Of a stretch of DNA of 8,607 nucleotides, positions 5,488 through 8,607 are shown in pieces. The DNA lies in contig DHLY01000127.1 in the NCBI GenBank assembly GCA_002405525.1, positions 500-9,106 on the forward strand, in the 5' to 3' direction. The DNA comes from Proteobacteria bacterium UBA4656. Lineage in GTDB: Bacteria > Pseudomonadota > Gammaproteobacteria > Xanthomonadales > Ahniellaceae. The position numbers and the translations under genes are program-made. The notes beneath the pieces are model-generated. The model saw only the letters and a list, made by a program, of their open reading frames with translations, did not search any database and was not told the origin of the DNA. Position 1 is the stretch's first letter. The number at the start of each line of letters is the position of its first letter.

Positions 5488-7620
5488 TCAGGGCTCGAAC
5501 CCGTTGCCGAACACGGCATCGGGCGGTGCCGCGCCGCAGGGCTGGGCGAAGGCGATCGCCACCCACTCCGGATGGTCGATGAAGGGGTTGCGGTTGCCCT
5601 GGAAACTCTGCACGACGTCGTTGCGCAGCGACTCCTGCGCGTCGGGTGGGTCGAGCGCATGCCAGGCCAGCAGGGTCGACCGCAGGCCCATGTAGGCGGT
5701 GCCGCCGGAGGTCTGCTGGATCAGGTTGCGGTCGTCGGTGACGATGAGTTCGGGCTCGGACTGTCCCTGGGTGTTGCCACCGGTGGCGACCCCGCCTTCG
5801 TAGCGCACGTCCATGTACAGCACGGCGCGCGCCACGTCGCCCTTGCGCCGGGTCCAGACCTCGAAGCTGCCCTGGTTGCCATCGGCGCCACCGACCCAGT
5901 TGCAGTTCCCGGCCGCATGACTGCATGCCGCGGCGCTGCCCGCGCCGCCGGTGAGCGGGTGCGACAGCGTGTGGCGCGCGCTGCAGCCGGGCGGGGGGCA
6001 GTCGGCAAAGGGCTTGTTGCCGCGGTCGGCGTTCCAATCCTTCTCCGACGCGTAGAGCATGTGCGCGTCGGAGCGCGGCGCGTTCGGGAAGCCGAGGTTG
6101 CCGCTGGTGTTGGGGAAGCCCAGCGACTGCGGCCAGGTGTGCTCGCGGTTGTAGCGCGTCCCCTGCGGCACGCTGGTGCCGGTGTCGCGGTCGGCGCCCT
6201 TGACGAAGGACTTGTTGTAGTAGACGTCGAGCACGCGCGCGGAGTCGTTCGGGTCCTGGTCGGCGGCCTCCAGCATGGTCCACACGTCAGTGGGGCTGCC
6301 GGTGTAGGGATAGACCGTGTGGTCGTCGATCAGCGCATGCAGGCTGGTGCGCAGCGCCTGGCAGCTGCCGGCGTCGACGCCGGCGTAGTAGCTGCTGCCG
6401 CCCTGCCCGGTGGTGAAGGCCACCACCACGTCGGCCGCCAGGGGGTCGGCGGTGCCGTCGAGGTCGCTGACCTGCGCTGCGATCACGCGCAGCGAACAAG
6501 CGGTCAGCGGGTCGAAGTTCGCCACCGGGTCGATGGTGTAGGTGGTTTGCGCCGTGCTGGAGGCGCTGAACGGCAGCGGGCCGGACGGCGGGCAGTGCAG
6601 CTCGAAGGCGCCGGCGCCGGCGTTGACCGGCTCGGAAAAGGTCACGACCAGGTTGGCGGCGAGGCCGACGTTGGTGGCGTTGTTCGCCGGCACGGTGGAC
6701 GCCACCGACGGCGCCAGGTCAGGCGCGACGGCGAAGCCGAACACGAAGTCGGCGGCCATCGCATCCGGCGTGCCGTCGAGGTCGCTGACCTGCGCGGCGC
6801 GCACGGTCGCGGTGCAGGCGTCGCCCGGCGCGAAATCGGTGGTCGGATCGAAGCTCCAGGCCGTGGGGCCGCCGCTGCGCGTGATGCTGCGCGGGCCGGA
6901 CGTGCAGGCGATTTCGAAAGCACTGGCGCCGAGCGTGACCGCCTCGCTGAAGGTCACCACCACGTTGGCGTCCGCCGCGACCTGGGTGGCGTTGTTCGCC
7001 GGTACCGTCGCGGCGACCGTCGGTGCCGTGTCGACGCCGGCCGTGAAGGTCTGGCCCGTGTTGCATGCGCCGAAACTGTCGGCCGACGTCGGCGCCCACG
7101 TCATGGACTGGTAGCGGTCACCGGTGCCGCGCAGCTGCAGCGACGTGCCGGCGTCCGTGGCGTTGCTCTCGGCCACGCCGATGTCGGTGCTTGCAACGCC
7201 GTTGGCCGGGCCCCCAGTGCCGATGAAGCTGCCTTCGTAGCTGAGGAACTGGACCAGCTGGCCGCCCGGACCGACCAGCGCGATGCCGTCCGGCGCGCCG
7301 TTCTGGATTCCGTTGGTGGCATAGGCGAGCACCGCGACCTGCACACCGGCGCCGCAAGTCACGCTGTTGCCGGCCGGAATCGGATCGGTGTCGTAGGGCG
7401 CACCGCCCGAGCCGTTGTACAGCACGATCTGGTATTGGCTCAGATCAGCACCCTGGGTCGCCACCACTTCGATGCGCTCGCCGACGTCGCCGGCAGCCGT
7501 CGCGTCGTCGTAGTGCAATTCGTTGATGAAGACCCGGGCTGGATCGAGGGTGAAGGCTTGCACGCTGGAGGCCGACCACAGGGCGGCGGTCAGCGCAAGC
7601 CGGATCATCGGGCGGGGCAT
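5488..7620 (-). CDS. Secreted multidomain endonuclease I family nuclease
   Basis: The 710-residue product should be exported and cut DNA or RNA non-specifically. From the ATG at 7620 it has a signal peptide (1-22, ending SSVQA). Residues 24-190 form a lamin-tail-like beta domain (VFINELHYDD, GADLSQYQIVLYNG). Two Ig-like repeats follow (about 198-300 and 301-404; each has TVPANNAT and VVTFSE). The endonuclease I (EndA/NucM, His-Me finger) domain spans about 412-695: YNREHTWPQS with likely catalytic His494, SDAHMLYASEKDWN with likely metal ligand Asn530, RRKGDVARAVLYMDVRY, and QGNRNPFIDHPEWV. The tail DAVFGNGFEP resembles a short C-terminal motif I associate with secreted proteins of Lysobacterales. 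Cysteines number 2, 2, 2 and 6 in the four modules. An in-frame ATG at 7650 and one at 7608 are alternative starts; none has a good ribosome-binding site. The substrate and exact release route are unknown. Confidence 0.92.
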   Translation of the reverse strand: MPRPMIRLALTAALWSASSVQAFTLDPARVFINELHYDDATAAGDVGERIEVVATQGADLSQYQIVLYNGSGGAPYDTDPIPAGNSVTCGAGVQVAVLAYATNGIQNGAPDGIALVGPGGQLVQFLSYEGSFIGTGGPANGVASTDIGVAESNATDAGTSLQLRGTGDRYQSMTWAPTSADSFGACNTGQTFTAGVDTAPTVAATVPANNATQVAADANVVVTFSEAVTLGASAFEIACTSGPRSITRSGGPTAWSFDPTTDFAPGDACTATVRAAQVSDLDGTPDAMAADFVFGFAVAPDLAPSVASTVPANNATNVGLAANLVVTFSEPVNAGAGAFELHCPPSGPLPFSASSTAQTTYTIDPVANFDPLTACSLRVIAAQVSDLDGTADPLAADVVVAFTTGQGGSSYYAGVDAGSCQALRTSLHALIDDHTVYPYTGSPTDVWTMLEAADQDPNDSARVLDVYYNKSFVKGADRDTGTSVPQGTRYNREHTWPQSLGFPNTSGNLGFPNAPRSDAHMLYASEKDWNADRGNKPFADCPPPGCSARHTLSHPLTGGAGSAAACSHAAGNCNWVGGADGNQGSFEVWTRRKGDVARAVLYMDVRYEGGVATGGNTQGQSEPELIVTDDRNLIQQTSGGTAYMGLRSTLLAWHALDPPDAQESLRNDVVQSFQGNRNPFIDHPEWVAIAFAQPCGAAPPDAVFGNGFEP
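6409..7029 (-). repeat. Tandem Ig-like (Big_5-type) domain duplication inside the nuclease gene
   Basis: Two units of about 104 codons (6409-6720 and 6721-7029) are repeated head to tail. At the DNA level a 26-base stretch encoding AQVSDLDGT is identical (6452-6477 and 6770-6795), and an 18-base stretch encoding the PANNAT region is identical (6673-6690 and 6985-7002). Spacing is 318 and 312 bases. Such exact tracts in otherwise diverged units suggest a fairly recent duplication or gene conversion (inference). Confidence 0.85.
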
Positions 7621-7692
7621 GGGGGAGGACTCGGTCGGGTGACCCGCCATCTTACGGGGCCGGCGTCGGCGGCGCCCGACCGGCGCCCACCC

Positions 7693-7720
7693 CTTGAAAC
7701 CCGGATCGGCGTCCCCACAA
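7693..7720 (+). promoter_or_regulatory. Heat-shock (sigma-32-type) promoter of groESL
   Basis: CTTGAAA (7693-7699) is an exact match to the sigma-32 -35 consensus. After a 13-base spacer comes CCCCACAA (7713-7720), close to the CCCCATnT -10. Transcription would start near 7727, about 120 bases upstream of groES, so the CIRCE element would be in the transcribed leader. The spacing and position fit heat induction of groESL by RpoH. Confidence 0.8.
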
Positions 7721-7741
7721 AACGCGCCACCCGATGCCCCG

Positions 7742-7771
7742 TTCACCTGCCGTGGTGGCATCGGCTAAACT
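7742..7771 (+). promoter_or_regulatory. Possible housekeeping (sigma-70-type) promoter of groESL
   Basis: TTCACC (7742-7747) and TAAACT (7766-7771) each match 4 of 6 consensus bases, with an 18-base spacer. The start point would fall near 7778, inside the CIRCE element, which is the usual arrangement for HrcA-repressed promoters. The match to consensus is modest, so the call rests mainly on position. Confidence 0.5.
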
Positions 7772-7797
7772 TGGCACTCACCGGGGTCGAGTGCTGC
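7771..7797 (+). promoter_or_regulatory. CIRCE operator (HrcA binding site) upstream of groES
   Basis: TTGGCACTC, nine bases, then GAGTGCTGC matches the CIRCE consensus TTAGCACTC-N9-GAGTGCTAA at 15 of 18 arm positions, with the exact 9-base spacing. The mismatches are A to G at position 3 of the left arm and AA to GC at the end of the right arm. The inner GCACTC/GAGTGC core is intact. HrcA bound here would repress groESL in the absence of heat stress. hrcA itself is not in the window. Confidence 0.92.
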
Positions 7798-7844
7798 CAC
7801 CCGTCCCCGAACTACGAAAAAATCAAGCACTTGCGAGGATTTTC

Positions 7845-8132
7845 ATGAATATCCAGCCTCTGAACGACCGCGTCGTCATCAAGCGCATGGAAGAAGAGCG
7901 CCTGTCGGCCGGCGGCATCGTGATCCCCGACACCGCTACCGAGAAGCCGATCAAGGGCGAAGTCGTCGCCGTCGGCGAAGGCAAGGTCCTCGACAACGGC
8001 ACCGTGCGCAAGCCGGCCGTCAAAACGGGCGACAAGGTCCTGTTCGGCAAGTACAGCGGCACCGAGGTCAAGCTCAACGGCATCGAGTACCTGGTGGTGC
8101 GCGAGGACGACATCTTCGCCATTCTCGGGTGA
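7845..8132 (+). CDS. groES: Co-chaperonin GroES (Hsp10)
   Basis: GroES is the heptameric lid of the GroEL chaperonin and helps fold proteins in the cytoplasm. The 95-residue product is full length: [18 protein letters not shown], the mobile loop region (about residues 17-33) with [13 protein letters not shown] that docks onto Gro[34 protein letters not shown] and the closing [15 protein letters not shown]. The ATG at 7845 is supported by GAGGA (7835-7839), 5 bases upstream. It is first in the groESL operon, downstream of a sigma-32-type promoter and a CIRCE operator. The 154-base gap to groEL is longer than the few tens of bases common in relatives and holds a repeat hairpin. Confidence 0.99.
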   Translation: MNIQPLNDRVVIKRMEEERLSAGGIVIPDTATEKPIKGEVVAVGEGKVLDNGTVRKPAVKTGDKVLFGKYSGTEVKLNGIEYLVVREDDIFAILG

Positions 8133-8166
8133 TGCCGCCGCGGGCCTCGGGCGCCTCGCGCTGCGA

Positions 8167-8607
<441 letters not shown>

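Noticed and set aside
5233..7848. 871-codon plus-strand open frame opposite cutA and the nuclease
   Set aside because: Very long, but low-complexity Arg/Ala/Gly/Val with no known motif. It lies antisense to two genes with full family motifs, which explain the DNA better. Its end also runs through the groESL promoter region.

Overview
The window is a piece of a GC-rich bacterial chromosome and reads as a gammaproteobacterium, most likely of the order Lysobacterales (Xanthomonadales). That placement is an inference from the protein sequences (GroES/GroEL, AccB/AccC), from the gene order, and from the short secretion-type tail on the nuclease. No tRNA, rRNA, CRISPR array, transposase or phage gene is visible.

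Layout. From left to right on the minus strand lie accC (cut by the left edge, 1-843), accB (870-1349) and aroQ (1392-1868). They are closely spaced and probably form one operon aroQ-accB-accC. A 325-base gap (1869-2193) follows, with two kinds of inverted repeat and no gene. Next comes a second minus-strand run, transcribed right to left: a large secreted endonuclease I-type gene (5488-7620), cutA (5134-5460), dsbD (2747-5068) and a TlpA-type thioredoxin (2194-2733). A divergent control region (7621-7844) separates this run from the plus-strand groES (7845-8132) and groEL (8287 to the right edge, incomplete). The control region has a heat-shock (sigma-32-like) promoter, a housekeeping-like promoter and a CIRCE operator for the HrcA repressor.

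How the parts fit. AccB and AccC are the biotin carrier and biotin carboxylase of acetyl-CoA carboxylase, and AroQ is the type II dehydroquinase of the shikimate pathway. DsbD carries electrons from the cytoplasm to periplasmic thiol proteins, and the TlpA-like membrane-anchored thioredoxin right after it is a natural electron acceptor. CutA is the small trimeric protein linked to copper tolerance. The cutA-dsbD pairing near groESL is also known from enterobacteria. The nuclease between cutA and groES is the most accessory-looking gene. It is modular (lamin-tail-like, two Ig-like repeats, endonuclease I), and each module has an even number of cysteines, which suits a disulfide-bonded exported protein.

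Most unusual signals: (1) a family of 7-base-periodic GGGCCCA/TGGGCCC inverted repeats in three intergenic gaps, including a long hairpin inside the groES-groEL transcript; (2) a DsbD with two tandem N-terminal redox domains whose cysteine spacings differ; (3) a proline in GroEL just after the ATP-binding DGTTT motif, where threonine is normal. I see no clear evidence for a wholly new multi-gene system. The repeat family is the best candidate for something undescribed.
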